18,110 bases of DNA from Planctomycetia bacterium (lineage in GTDB: Bacteria; Planctomycetota; Planctomycetia; Gemmatales; Gemmataceae), in assembly GCA_022616395.1 (NCBI GenBank), contig JAKEEV010000472.1, positions 1 through 18,110 on the forward strand. Direction: 5' to 3'. A program made the translations under genes and the position numbers. Every line of letters starts with the position of its first letter. The first letter of the stretch is position 1. This document shows positions 8,026 to 14,679 of this stretch, piece by piece. The notes beneath the pieces were generated by a model. It ran no database searches and was not told the origin of the DNA. It saw nothing but the letters and a program-made list of their open reading frames with translations.

Positions 8026-9078
8026 TCAGTCGTTGGAGACAATTTCTCCCCCACCGCGGCTCCCCATGCCTTGCCAGACAATGAGCGGAATGCTGTCCTT
8101 CATGAATCGCACGCTCCCGTCACCGAAGGAGGCGTTCACGCCACCGAGGTGATAGCTGCGTGCCGCCGCGAAGTTATCCCGGTACGGGCTGCCGCCCTGG
8201 ACACAGGGCATTCCCTCCGCGGGGAAGTTCCGACACCCCCAAACTCGGTCGGGTGTTGCCGAGTTCGGACCGGTCTGTGTGGTGAAGACGTTGCCGCCCA
8301 TTGTCGCGTAGGTCCACACGCCACGAGAGTCCTGGAAAGAAGGACCGGTCGCGCTGGGCTGACGATACTTCAGTTCGCTCAGGCACACCGTGTTCGAGGT
8401 GCCGTCCGAGATGTCGGTGATCTTCACCTTGGAGTTGTTCCCAAAGATGCCACCAAGGGCCGCGTTGTTCGCGTACACCGAGCCGTACCCCTGCTTGCCA
8501 TAACAAGCCGCGTAGTTGCCGCGCGCCAGGTGTTCCATCCTCGTACCGTTGGCCAACTTCTCGTCGTTAAAGGGATGGGACGGGCAGTCCATCGCGGCGA
8601 GGTGCTTGTCGCCGATCTGAGTCGAGGCGTAGTACGAATTCCCGAACCAGTCTGTCACGTCCGGCCGTTCTCGCTGAATCCTCTCGAAGTTGGCGTACAG
8701 GGCCGACTGTTCGATGTTCGGCAGGATAAAGCAGATCCACGGGCCGCCGATGCCAATGTGGTTGAATGGCGTCGTCCCGGTATACGGCAGAAACCCGCCG
8801 GAGCCGTTGCGCCCGTTCGGATCGTCGCCGGCGGCGATGGTTCCGTTCCCCGGATTGAGGTTGACCACACCCGGCGGGAACATCCCATGAGCCGACTCGT
8901 AAGTGTGTAACCCCAGAGTGAGCTGCTTGAGCTTGTTCTGGCACTGCATGCGTGCAGCGGCTTCGCGAACCTTCTGGACGGCGGGGAGTAACAGACCGAT
9001 CAGGATTGCGATAATCGCGATGACGACCAGAAGTTCGATCAGCGTGAAGCCACATCGTGCGGTTGAGGGGTTCCGCAT
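8026..9078 (-). CDS. DUF1559 pseudopilin-like protein (second copy)
   Basis: A 350-residue protein from ATG 9078, giving MRNPSTARCGFTLIELL, the prepilin-type cleavage site at the expected distance from the start. A purine-rich AAAGGG lies about 8 nt upstream. The GTG/ATG region at 9123 would place 15 further residues before it. The helix and the following KVREAAARMQCQNKLKQ match the first copy residue for residue, while the DUF1559 bodies diverge. It ends with HLGGVNASFGDGSVRFM. It is likely processed by a prepilin peptidase and exposed outside the cytoplasmic membrane. It heads the minus-strand group continuing into the lipoprotein gene, and is divergent from the sigma54 activator gene. Confidence 0.93.
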   Translation of the reverse strand: MRNPSTARCGFTLIELLVVIAIIAILIGLLLPAVQKVREAAARMQCQNKLKQLTLGLHTYESAHGMFPPGVVNLNPGNGTIAAGDDPNGRNGSGGFLPYTGTTPFNHIGIGGPWICFILPNIEQSALYANFERIQRERPDVTDWFGNSYYASTQIGDKHLAAMDCPSHPFNDEKLANGTRMEHLARGNYAACYGKQGYGSVYANNAALGGIFGNNSKVKITDISDGTSNTVCLSELKYRQPSATGPSFQDSRGVWTYATMGGNVFTTQTGPNSATPDRVWGCRNFPAEGMPCVQGGSPYRDNFAAARSYHLGGVNASFGDGSVRFMKDSIPLIVWQGMGSRGGGEIVSND

Positions 9079-9428
9079 CTGTGTAGCCCTTTGGTGTGAG
9101 CAGGATAACAAAAGGGTTTCCATCGCGGCTCACTCGCAAGGGAAACCCAGGATATTTATCCTACTGAGCACGTCATTCCGGACACCCGAATCTCGTGAAA
9201 AGTCAGTGAAACTTGCCTCCGGGCCAGGGGTTTTCAATACCACCGATGCGAGCACTCGTCTTGCGTGTGTCCTTCCGCGCGATGTGCCAGTTTGTAGGCG
9301 ACAGGGCCGGCAACACGTCCTCGACCCGGAGCATCACCGGCGACAGATTTCGACAAGCCGTGTTGATATTCGGAACCGGTCCTGCAAGAAAGAGAGTCGA
9401 GGGAACTCGTAGTTGCGGAGACCGAGCG
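9079..9428. other. Divergent intergenic region, no gene seen
   Basis: About 350 nt separate the second DUF1559 gene (minus) and the sigma54 activator (plus). An open frame on the plus strand runs through from 9213, but its residues are not part of a receiver domain and I read it as leader. A short palindrome AGGATATTTATCCT at 9149-9162 is AT-rich against its surroundings and could belong to a promoter or operator of the minus-strand gene. No sigma54 site was found. Confidence 0.4.
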
Positions 9429-10883
9429 GTGCCAAGCATCCTCCTGATCGATGACGATACGGACCTGAACGAATTCCCTCGCATGGAACTGGAATCCACC
9501 GGGTTCGCGGTTGAATGCTTGGAGCGGGCCGAGCACGGGCCGGAGCGTCTGGCCCAAAAACCCTTCGACCTCGTTCTGCTCGATAACAAGATGCCAGGGA
9601 TGACAGGGATCGAGTTCCTTCAGGCTCTTCGTAGCCGAAAGATCGAAGTGCCCGTCATCATGATGACCAACGCCGGCACCGCCGACACTGCTATCCAGGC
9701 AATGAACCTCGGTGCGTTCGATTACATCATCAAGGCGGACACCAACCAGCAAATCGCACGCGAACTTGAACCGCTCATGCGGGCCGCGCTGGACATCACC
9801 CGGCCCGTCAAAGAGGTTCAAGTTGCTCCGGCACCCCGAACACCCACCGGGCCAACTCTTGTGGTCGGCAAGTGCCGAACAATGGTGAACTTGTGCAAGG
9901 AGATCGGTCTGTTCGCTCGCAGTCAGGATGCGGTGTTGATCCTGGGCGAAACCGGAACGGGCAAGGAACTCGTCGCTCGCGCGATCCACACCAACAGCCC
10001 GCGCAAAGGCAAGCCGTTCGTCGCCCTCAACTGCACCGCGCTCAACGAAAGCCTTCTGGAAAGCGAACTGTTCGGCCACGAGGCCGGCGCATTCACCGGA
10101 GCAGACAAACTTCGCAAAGGAAAGATCGAATACGCCTCTGGAGGCACGCTGTTCCTCGACGAAATCGGCGACATGCCTCTGCACTTGCAGGCGAAGTTGC
10201 TGCGCGTGCTCGAATACCAGGAAGTGGAGCGAGTCGGGAGCAACGAGCCGATCAAGGTGGACGTTCGGTTGCTCTCGGCCACTCACCGCGACGTTGAAGC
10301 CGCCATCCAGGAAGGAAAGTTCCGCCGCGACCTCTTCCACCGACTCAACAGAGTCACGCTGCGCTTACCGCCTCTTCGAGAGCGACTTGAGGATCTGCCG
10401 GAACTGGTTGAGTATTTCCTCACGCGAGCCGCGGAAGCTACCAGTCGCTCGCGGCCAGCAGTGGCAGAGTCTACACTGGAACGACTCCGGGCGCGCCAGT
10501 GGCCGGGCAACGTGCGGGAACTTCAGAACGTGATTTTCCGCGCCTTTGGAGTTTGTCGCGGGCCTCAGTTGCTTCCCACACATCTCGACTTCTCGACGGA
10601 GAACGTTGAGAAGTCTTCTCAGTCCACAGCGAATGAAGCACTCGCCAATCTGCATCGGCTCATCGTGTGGGCGTGGGACGCGGAGAAGCCGAAGAACCCG
10701 GATGGCACCGAACCCACCCTCTGGGAGTTTCTGCACAACCGACTTGAAGAAGAATTGCTGAAGTTCGCGCTTGCTCGATGCGACTGGAACCAAACGAAGG
10801 TGGCCGATCAGATCGGGATGGCGCGCACCACCGTCATCAAGCGGATGCAAGCCTACAATCTGAAGCCTCCCGGTTCAAAGTAA
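9429..10883 (+). CDS. NtrC-family sigma54-dependent response regulator
   Basis: A 484-residue protein. The start is GTG 9429, with GGAG (9417-9420) 8 nt upstream; this makes the receiver domain begin VPSILLIDDD, as expected. Receiver: acidic pocket D8-D10, phosphoacceptor D52, T80 and K102. AAA+ domain: Walker A GETGTGKE (173-180), the sigma54-contacting GAFTGA loop (220-225), Walker B GGTLFLDEIGDM (238-249) and WPGNVREL (358-365). C-terminal Fis-type helix-turn-helix: about 454-476 (NQTKVADQIGMARTTVI). All signatures needed for sigma54 activation are intact. It binds upstream DNA and remodels RNA polymerase-sigma54 when phosphorylated. No kinase gene adjoins it. A sigma54 promoter lies 180 nt after its stop, an obvious candidate target. 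Confidence 0.95.
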   Translation: MPSILLIDDDTDLNEFPRMELESTGFAVECLERAEHGPERLAQKPFDLVLLDNKMPGMTGIEFLQALRSRKIEVPVIMMTNAGTADTAIQAMNLGAFDYIIKADTNQQIARELEPLMRAALDITRPVKEVQVAPAPRTPTGPTLVVGKCRTMVNLCKEIGLFARSQDAVLILGETGTGKELVARAIHTNSPRKGKPFVALNCTALNESLLESELFGHEAGAFTGADKLRKGKIEYASGGTLFLDEIGDMPLHLQAKLLRVLEYQEVERVGSNEPIKVDVRLLSATHRDVEAAIQEGKFRRDLFHRLNRVTLRLPPLRERLEDLPELVEYFLTRAAEATSRSRPAVAESTLERLRARQWPGNVRELQNVIFRAFGVCRGPQLLPTHLDFSTENVEKSSQSTANEALANLHRLIVWAWDAEKPKNPDGTEPTLWEFLHNRLEEELLKFALARCDWNQTKVADQIGMARTTVIKRMQAYNLKPPGSK

Positions 10884-10900
10884 GGCCACCTCGCGCGCTT

Positions 10901-10928
10901 GCGCCGCGAACAGCGCTGTCCGCGGCGC
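10901..10928 (+). terminator. GC-rich palindrome after the sigma54 activator gene
   Basis: A 28-nt near-perfect palindrome (GCGCCGCGAACAGC / GCTGTCCGCGGCGC, one mismatch) starts 17 nt after the stop. It can fold as a hairpin with a minimal loop. No U-run follows, so it may be a weak terminator or a protein-binding palindrome. Confidence 0.5.
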
Positions 10929-11062
10929 GAACAATCCCCTGTTCCCGACGCATGCAGTTGAGGGCAGTCACCTCGCATCCACTTTTTTCGTTCGTTCTGA
11001 AACGCCGAGATTTCAAGGCTTTTCGAGGACTTTTCCACAATCACTTCGGGACATTTTGCGGA

Positions 11063-11080
11063 TTGGCACCGCGCGTGCAT
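11063..11080 (+). promoter_or_regulatory. Sigma54 (-24/-12) promoter
   Basis: TTGGCACCGCGCGTGCAT matches the sigma54 consensus TGGCAC-N5-TTGC at nearly all informative positions. GG at 11065-11066 and GC at 11077-11078 have exactly the required spacing. The predicted start is near 11090, leaving a leader of about 42 nt before the small ORF at 11132. It lies downstream of an intact sigma54 activator gene. Confidence 0.8.
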
Positions 11081-11131
11081 TGGGGATGAGCAGTAACAGG
11101 CAATCTAACAACCCAAGCACGCGAGGAAGCC

Positions 11132-11314
11132 ATGACCACGACCACCCAAACCACGAACCGCATTACCGACAGCACCGACCGGACCGCCGCACTGGTCGCG
11201 ACCCGAACCGCTGGCTCGGCTCGCCAACTGAAGTCCGCGTCCGCTCGTGTTGGAAGCGCGGCCAAGCGGTTGCTCAACGCCCTGATGCGTTCGCTGGCGA
11301 CTCCTCACGTCTGA
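11132..11314 (+). CDS. Small protein (60 aa) under the sigma54 promoter
   Basis: ATG 11132 has GAGGAA (11123-11128) immediately upstream and lies 42 nt after the predicted sigma54 start site. The product has a Thr-rich N-terminus (MTTTTQTTNR) and a basic, amphipathic, probably helical second half: SARQLKSASARVGSAAKRLL, then NALMRSLATPHV. There are no cysteines, signal peptide or known domain that I recognise. The last 15 residues resemble the end of the next small ORF (shared L-x2-L-x-R-x-L pattern and a penultimate His). A hairpin follows its stop. Ordinary codon use, the ribosome binding site and the promoter together make it a likely real gene of unknown function. Confidence 0.65.
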   Translation: MTTTTQTTNRITDSTDRTAALVATRTAGSARQLKSASARVGSAAKRLLNALMRSLATPHV

Positions 11315-11324
11315 GCGCTCCACG

Positions 11325-11343
11325 CCCGACGAACTTCGTCGGG
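11325..11343 (+). terminator. Hairpin after the first small ORF
   Basis: CCCGACGA-ACT-TCGTCGGG is a perfect 8-bp stem followed by TTGCTT, 10 nt after the small ORF stop. It is likely an intrinsic terminator, which would make the sigma54 unit short and self-contained; read-through into the next genes remains possible. Confidence 0.6.
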
Positions 11344-11380
11344 TTGCTTCACACCGAATAATCAATCCGCCAACCTCTCC

Positions 11381-11396
11381 GCGGCGCGAACGCCGC
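11381..11396 (+). other. Short GC hairpin upstream of the second small ORF
   Basis: GCGGCG-CGAA-CGCCGC is a perfect 6-bp stem with a GNRA-like tetraloop, in the 153-nt gap between the two small ORFs. It may be part of an RNA leader for the second ORF. Confidence 0.35.
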
Positions 11397-11467
11397 TGGC
11401 ACAAGCGTGACGTTGGCAACTTCAGGACTGAGAGCCGAGCCGGTCTCGTCCCCGGCAGGAGGTTCCC

Positions 11468-11659
11468 ATGCTCGCGCCAGGCGATATGTTGCTTCAGCCA
11501 GTTCCAATGGAACTGCGCGAGACCACACAAGTGGCCCCGCAACGGACCACCGTCGACACAGCGAAACCAACACAACCCGCACAGCCCGCGCCGGAGAAAT
11601 CTGAAGCCCGGAGCTTCCTGCTGATTCTCCTCCGCGCACTGGGAGCGATTCACACTTAA
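11468..11659 (+). CDS. Second small protein (63 aa) with a consensus Shine-Dalgarno
   Basis: AGGAGG (11457-11462) sits 5 nt before ATG 11468, an ideal ribosome binding site and the best in this region. The product has a Pro/Gln/Thr-rich middle (TAKPTQPAQPAPEK) and ends in a short hydrophobic segment, SFLLILLRALGAIHT. That end aligns with the C-terminus of the preceding small ORF. The hydrophobic stretch is too short for a confident membrane span but could bind a membrane or a partner. No family is recognised. The response regulator gene follows 91 nt later on the same strand. Confidence 0.6.
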   Translation: MLAPGDMLLQPVPMELRETTQVAPQRTTVDTAKPTQPAQPAPEKSEARSFLLILLRALGAIHT

Positions 11660-11750
11660 TTCGGCCGCACTGGCCGCGAGATGCACTATGACCAACACGA
11701 CCAACGGGAACACACACCTCCCGATCAGACCACAGACCCGGAGCAGTTCC

Positions 11751-12197
11751 ATGCCCAGCGCCAATCGCGGCGAACCAATCGAGATTCTCTTGGTTGAAGA
11801 CAGCCCGGATGACGCGGACTTGACCAAGGATGCTCTGCGCGATGGGAAAGTACGCAACCGAATTTCTCACGTCGAGAACGGGGTCGAGGCGATGTCGTTC
11901 CTCCGACGCGAGGGAGCCTACACCGATGCTCCACGCCCGGATTTGATCCTGCTCGACCTGAACATGCCGCGAAAAAACGGCCGCGAGGTGCTCTCAGAGG
12001 TCAAACAGGATCCCGAACTCAGACGAATCCCGGTTGTCATCATGACCAGTTCCGATGACGAGGAGGATGTTCTGCGCGCCTACGACCAGCATGTGAACTG
12101 CTACGTCACCAAGCCGGTAGACCTGGATCAGTTCGTCAAAGTGGTGCAGTCCATCGAGAGCTTCTGGTTCACCATTGTGCGGCTCCCGGCGGCGTAG
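11751..12197 (+). CDS. Rcp1-type single-domain response regulator
   Basis: A 148-residue protein made of one receiver domain with no output domain. I prefer ATG 11751, with GGAG (11740-11743) 7 nt upstream, over the in-frame ATG at 11688, which lacks a good ribosome binding site and would add 21 Thr/Pro/Ser-rich residues. Conserved residues: acidic E16-D17, phosphoacceptor D69 (LILLDLNMP), T99 (IMTSSD) and K121 (VTKP). The phrase ILLVEDSPDDADL is typical of Rcp1-like regulators that accept phosphate from phytochrome-like histidine kinases. The kinase encoded 0.75 kb away on the other strand is of that catalytic type and is a plausible partner. Output is presumably by protein-protein contact. 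Confidence 0.93.
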   Translation: MPSANRGEPIEILLVEDSPDDADLTKDALRDGKVRNRISHVENGVEAMSFLRREGAYTDAPRPDLILLDLNMPRKNGREVLSEVKQDPELRRIPVVIMTSSDDEEDVLRAYDQHVNCYVTKPVDLDQFVKVVQSIESFWFTIVRLPAA

Positions 12198-12245
12198 CAA
12201 CTTCGACTTTCTCAGTTCCTTTCCCTGTCTCCCGGAGGAAATGCC

Positions 12246-12842
12246 ATGTTCTCGCCCGCGATTCGACTCTCCGCGCTCGGCGTGGTTTTGGGGTTGCTCG
12301 CAACGGTCTCTGCTGGGAAGGACGACAAGCCGGTGGAACTGAAGGTTGGCGATCTGGCCCCGGCGTTCGATGCGCGCACCGATAGCGACAAGACATGGGG
12401 TTCGGGGGATCATTACGGCAAGAAGTGGGTGGTGATTTACTTTTACCCGGGCGACTTCACACCCGGTTGCACCGCTCAGGCGAAGGCGTTCAAGGACGAG
12501 ATGAACAAGCTCGTCGATCTGGGCGTCGAGGTGGTTGGCGTCAGCGGCGATTCGGTCAAGACGCACGAACTGTTCAAGAAGGCCCAGAAGCTCAACTTCA
12601 CTCTGCTGGCGGATGAGGAAGGAATTATCGCCAAGAAGTTCGGTGTTCCAGTCGGGTCGGGTGGAACCGTGAAGGCGAAGGACGCGGACGGCAACGCCAT
12701 CGAGATCAAACGCGCTCTGACCGCGGCCCGCTGGACATTTATCGTCGATAAAGACGGGAAGATCGCTTACAAGAACATCAAGGTTACTCCCGCCGCGGAC
12801 GCGAAACAGATCAGGGAGTTCATCACAGCCGAGAAGAAATAA
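12246..12842 (+). CDS. Exported 1-Cys peroxiredoxin (BCP/AhpC-TSA family)
   Basis: A 198-residue protein from ATG 12246, with GGAGG 7 to 8 nt upstream. Residues 1-23 look like a signal peptide (LGVVLGLLATVSA), so it probably acts outside the cytoplasm. The thioredoxin-like core carries YPGDFTPGCT with the peroxidatic Cys75 and the supporting Arg162 (AARWTFIVDKDGKI). In many BCP proteins a resolving Cys lies five residues after the peroxidatic one; here that position is Lys80, and there is no other cysteine. It must therefore use an external thiol. It reduces peroxides. It lies 48 nt after the response regulator and may share its transcript, suggesting a stress or redox context. Confidence 0.92.
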   Translation: MFSPAIRLSALGVVLGLLATVSAGKDDKPVELKVGDLAPAFDARTDSDKTWGSGDHYGKKWVVIYFYPGDFTPGCTAQAKAFKDEMNKLVDLGVEVVGVSGDSVKTHELFKKAQKLNFTLLADEEGIIAKKFGVPVGSGGTVKAKDADGNAIEIKRALTAARWTFIVDKDGKIAYKNIKVTPAADAKQIREFITAEKK

Positions 12843-12863
12843 GCACTCCTCAAAGCAAATTCA

Positions 12864-12937
12864 AAATTTGAAGCACGAAATCCGAAATGAAGACAAGTCA
12901 CCGGTTGTCTTCATTTCGGATTTCGTGCTTCAAATTT
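12864..12937. repeat. Perfect 33-bp inverted repeat between convergent genes
   Basis: The left arm (12864-12896) and right arm (12905-12937) are exact reverse complements around an 8-nt loop. It fills the gap between the convergent peroxiredoxin (ends 12842) and kinase (ends 12948) genes. The arms are AT-rich, with the repeated theme GAAGCACGAAATCCGAAAT, unlike local coding DNA. It would act as a bidirectional terminator, but its length and perfection suggest a mobile or spreading intergenic element. Confidence 0.85.
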
Positions 12938-12947
12938 CGTGCTGATT

Positions 12948-13355
12948 TCATGAAGCGGCTGGCATCGTGAAGAAGATGGTTGCGCCGTGGCCGGGGCCGG
13001 CGGAAGCCGCCCAGATTCGCCCGCCGTGACGCTGAACGATCTTCTCGCACGTTGCCAGTCCGATCCCGTGACCGGGATACTTTGACGCGCTGTGCAGCCT
13101 TTCCCCAAGACCAAAGATGCGCTTCAGGTATTCCGGCTCGATCCCGATTCCGTTATCAACGACCTCGATGAGCCACTCGTCCCCTTGCTGGCGCGCGGAA
13201 ACGCGAATCCTGGGCGGCTGCTCGCTGCGGAACTTCAGCGCGTTGCCGATCAGGTTCTGGAACAACTGCGCGAGTTGCGTCGGATCAGCGAGCACGACCG
13301 GTAACTCACCGCAGTCCACGCGTGCTCCGCATTCCTCGATTGCCGCCTGAAGCAT
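12948..13355 (-). CDS. ATPase fragment of the frameshifted PAS histidine kinase
   Basis: 135 residues from the first ATG (13355) to the stop. In-frame coding continues upstream to about 13409 (phrase GKEPVPIS), showing this is the C-terminal part of the kinase whose N-terminal part lies in the preceding frame. It contains a complete HATPase_c region: N box FQNLIGNALKF, G1 box DNGIGI, and G2 box GHGIGLATCEKIV, ending GATIFFTMPAAS. On its own it has no histidine or sensor domain. It may be a dead remnant, or expressed separately from ATG 13355. Joined to the upstream frame it restores a kinase of roughly 570 residues. Confidence 0.75.
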   Translation of the reverse strand: MLQAAIEECGARVDCGELPVVLADPTQLAQLFQNLIGNALKFRSEQPPRIRVSARQQGDEWLIEVVDNGIGIEPEYLKRIFGLGERLHSASKYPGHGIGLATCEKIVQRHGGRIWAASAGPGHGATIFFTMPAAS

Positions 13356-14667
13356 CGCCTGTGCTGAGTTGACGGCCTCCGTGCAGGAAATCGGAACGGG
13401 TTCCTTGCCTGCGCACGCGAGAGTACGCGAGCAGGTCGTCGATGAGTGTTCGCATCCGATCCGCGGCGTTCACGGCCCGTGTGATGTAGTCGATCCCTTG
13501 CTCGTCGAGTTGTCCCCGGTACCGCTCGTCGAGTTTCTGGATGTAACTCTTCATCGTCCGAAGCGGCTGGCGCAGGTCGTGCGCGACAACGTATCCGAAC
13601 TGACCCAGAGCCTCATTCGACCGCGTCAGTTCCCGCGCCCGGAATTCGGCCTCCGCGGTTCGCTCGGCCACACGCTCTTCCAGAGTCGCGTTGAGCGCCA
13701 TCAACTCTTCCTCGGCTTGCTTAATGCCGGTGATGTCGAACGCGACTCCTTGAAGGAACAGCGGTCGCCCGGCCTTGTCGCGTGCAACTTGAGCTTCTCC
13801 GTGAACCCACACCACCTGCCCGTTGCGAGCGATGAACCGATATACGGATCGGAACGGCTCGCCGGTCGCGACTGTGCGCGCGAACTCGTCGTGCCAGCGG
13901 CTTTGATCGTCCGGATGAAGTTGCGTGAACCACAAAATCGGGTTGTCGAGCCATTCTCGTTGGGTGAAGCCAAGTAGCTTCTCGATCTGCGGGCTGACGT
14001 AAAGTTCATTGGCCGATTCATCCATCGCTGCCATGAAGGTGACGGCCGGGATGCCTTCGACAAGGCTCCGGTATCGTGCTTCCATCTTCTGCAACTGAGC
14101 CTGGGCCGTCCGGCGTTCGGTCACATCTCGGATGCTCGCGACCACCAGCAAGCCCGCGTCGGTCGCCAGCGGGCTGAGGCTGATCTCGACCGGAACCTCG
14201 TGGCCGTCCTTCCGGCGGCCGGAAAGTTCCAGCCCCTTGCCCATCGGACGAACGTGCGGGTCCGCAACGTACGCGCCTCGCTGCCCGACATGCTGTTCGC
14301 GGAAACGTTCGGGAACGAGCAACTCGACTGCTTGACCAAGCAATTCGTCCTTCTTGTATCCAAAAAGTCGCTCGGTTTGCGTGTTGACCAACACAATCCG
14401 CCCGTGTGCATCCGCGACGACGAGTGCATCCGGCACGGCCGCGATCAGTGCATGAAGCGCCTCGGCGGAAAGGTTTGGGAGTGGACCGGTCGGTTCGGGA
14501 AGTTTGCCGGGCACGGAAGCAGGTGGCCTAGCGTGTTCACGCGACTCTGGACGCGCGGGAGGAACATCCAACTCCAGTTGTGGCCCGGCCAGTCGCCGGA
14601 GGATGGCTTCCGCCTCGCGGTAGGGGAGATCGGCAGGCGAGTTAGGAGTGATCGAGGGATCAGCCAC
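13306..14667 (-). CDS. PAS-PAS histidine kinase, N-terminal part, frameshifted
   Basis: The start is GTG 14667 with GGAGG 5 nt upstream, 12 nt after the hypB stop, so it is probably the last gene of the hydrogenase operon. Domains: Pro-rich N-terminus (1-65); PAS 1 (about 68-185, ending VVASIRDVTERR); PAS 2 with PAC (about 195-315); coiled coil (about 316-352); HisKA dimerisation domain with phosphoacceptor H363 (YVVAHDLRQPLR), continuing to LLAYSRV (about 418). There are no transmembrane segments, so it is a cytoplasmic sensor of redox, gas or ligand signals. After YSRV the frame runs into about 35 unrelated residues and a stop, while the ATPase domain continues in the next frame. One extra base near 13405-13416 explains this. 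As read, the protein cannot bind ATP. Confidence 0.85.
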   Translation of the reverse strand: MADPSITPNSPADLPYREAEAILRRLAGPQLELDVPPARPESREHARPPASVPGKLPEPTGPLPNLSAEALHALIAAVPDALVVADAHGRIVLVNTQTERLFGYKKDELLGQAVELLVPERFREQHVGQRGAYVADPHVRPMGKGLELSGRRKDGHEVPVEISLSPLATDAGLLVVASIRDVTERRTAQAQLQKMEARYRSLVEGIPAVTFMAAMDESANELYVSPQIEKLLGFTQREWLDNPILWFTQLHPDDQSRWHDEFARTVATGEPFRSVYRFIARNGQVVWVHGEAQVARDKAGRPLFLQGVAFDITGIKQAEEELMALNATLEERVAERTAEAEFRARELTRSNEALGQFGYVVAHDLRQPLRTMKSYIQKLDERYRGQLDEQGIDYITRAVNAADRMRTLIDDLLAYSRVRRQGTRSDFLHGGRQLSTGDASGGNRGMRSTRGLR

Positions 14668-14679
14668 ATCGCCCTCCCG

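Noticed and set aside
8020..8910. Plus-strand open frame of 296 codons
   Set aside because: It lies antisense to the clear DUF1559 gene and has no protein-family features; a shadow frame.
9149..9162. AT-rich palindrome AGGATATTTATCCT as promoter or operator
   Set aside because: Only six-base arms and no convincing -35 partner; not enough for a feature call.
9213..9428. N-terminal extension of the sigma54 activator
   Set aside because: The frame is open, but the residues do not fit a receiver domain, and GTG 9429 has a ribosome binding site at the right distance.
11396..11411. Possible second sigma54 promoter (TGGCACAAGCGTGACG) before the second small ORF
   Set aside because: The -24 half is perfect, but the -12 GC is AC (TGAC in place of TTGC), so the essential dinucleotide is missing.
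11688..11750. Longer start of the Rcp1-like regulator
   Set aside because: It would add 21 Thr/Pro/Ser-rich residues with a poor ribosome binding site; ATG 11751 has GGAG 7 nt upstream.
13405..13420. Programmed ribosomal frameshift in the kinase
   Set aside because: No slippery heptamer or homopolymer is present, so mutation or sequencing error is more likely.
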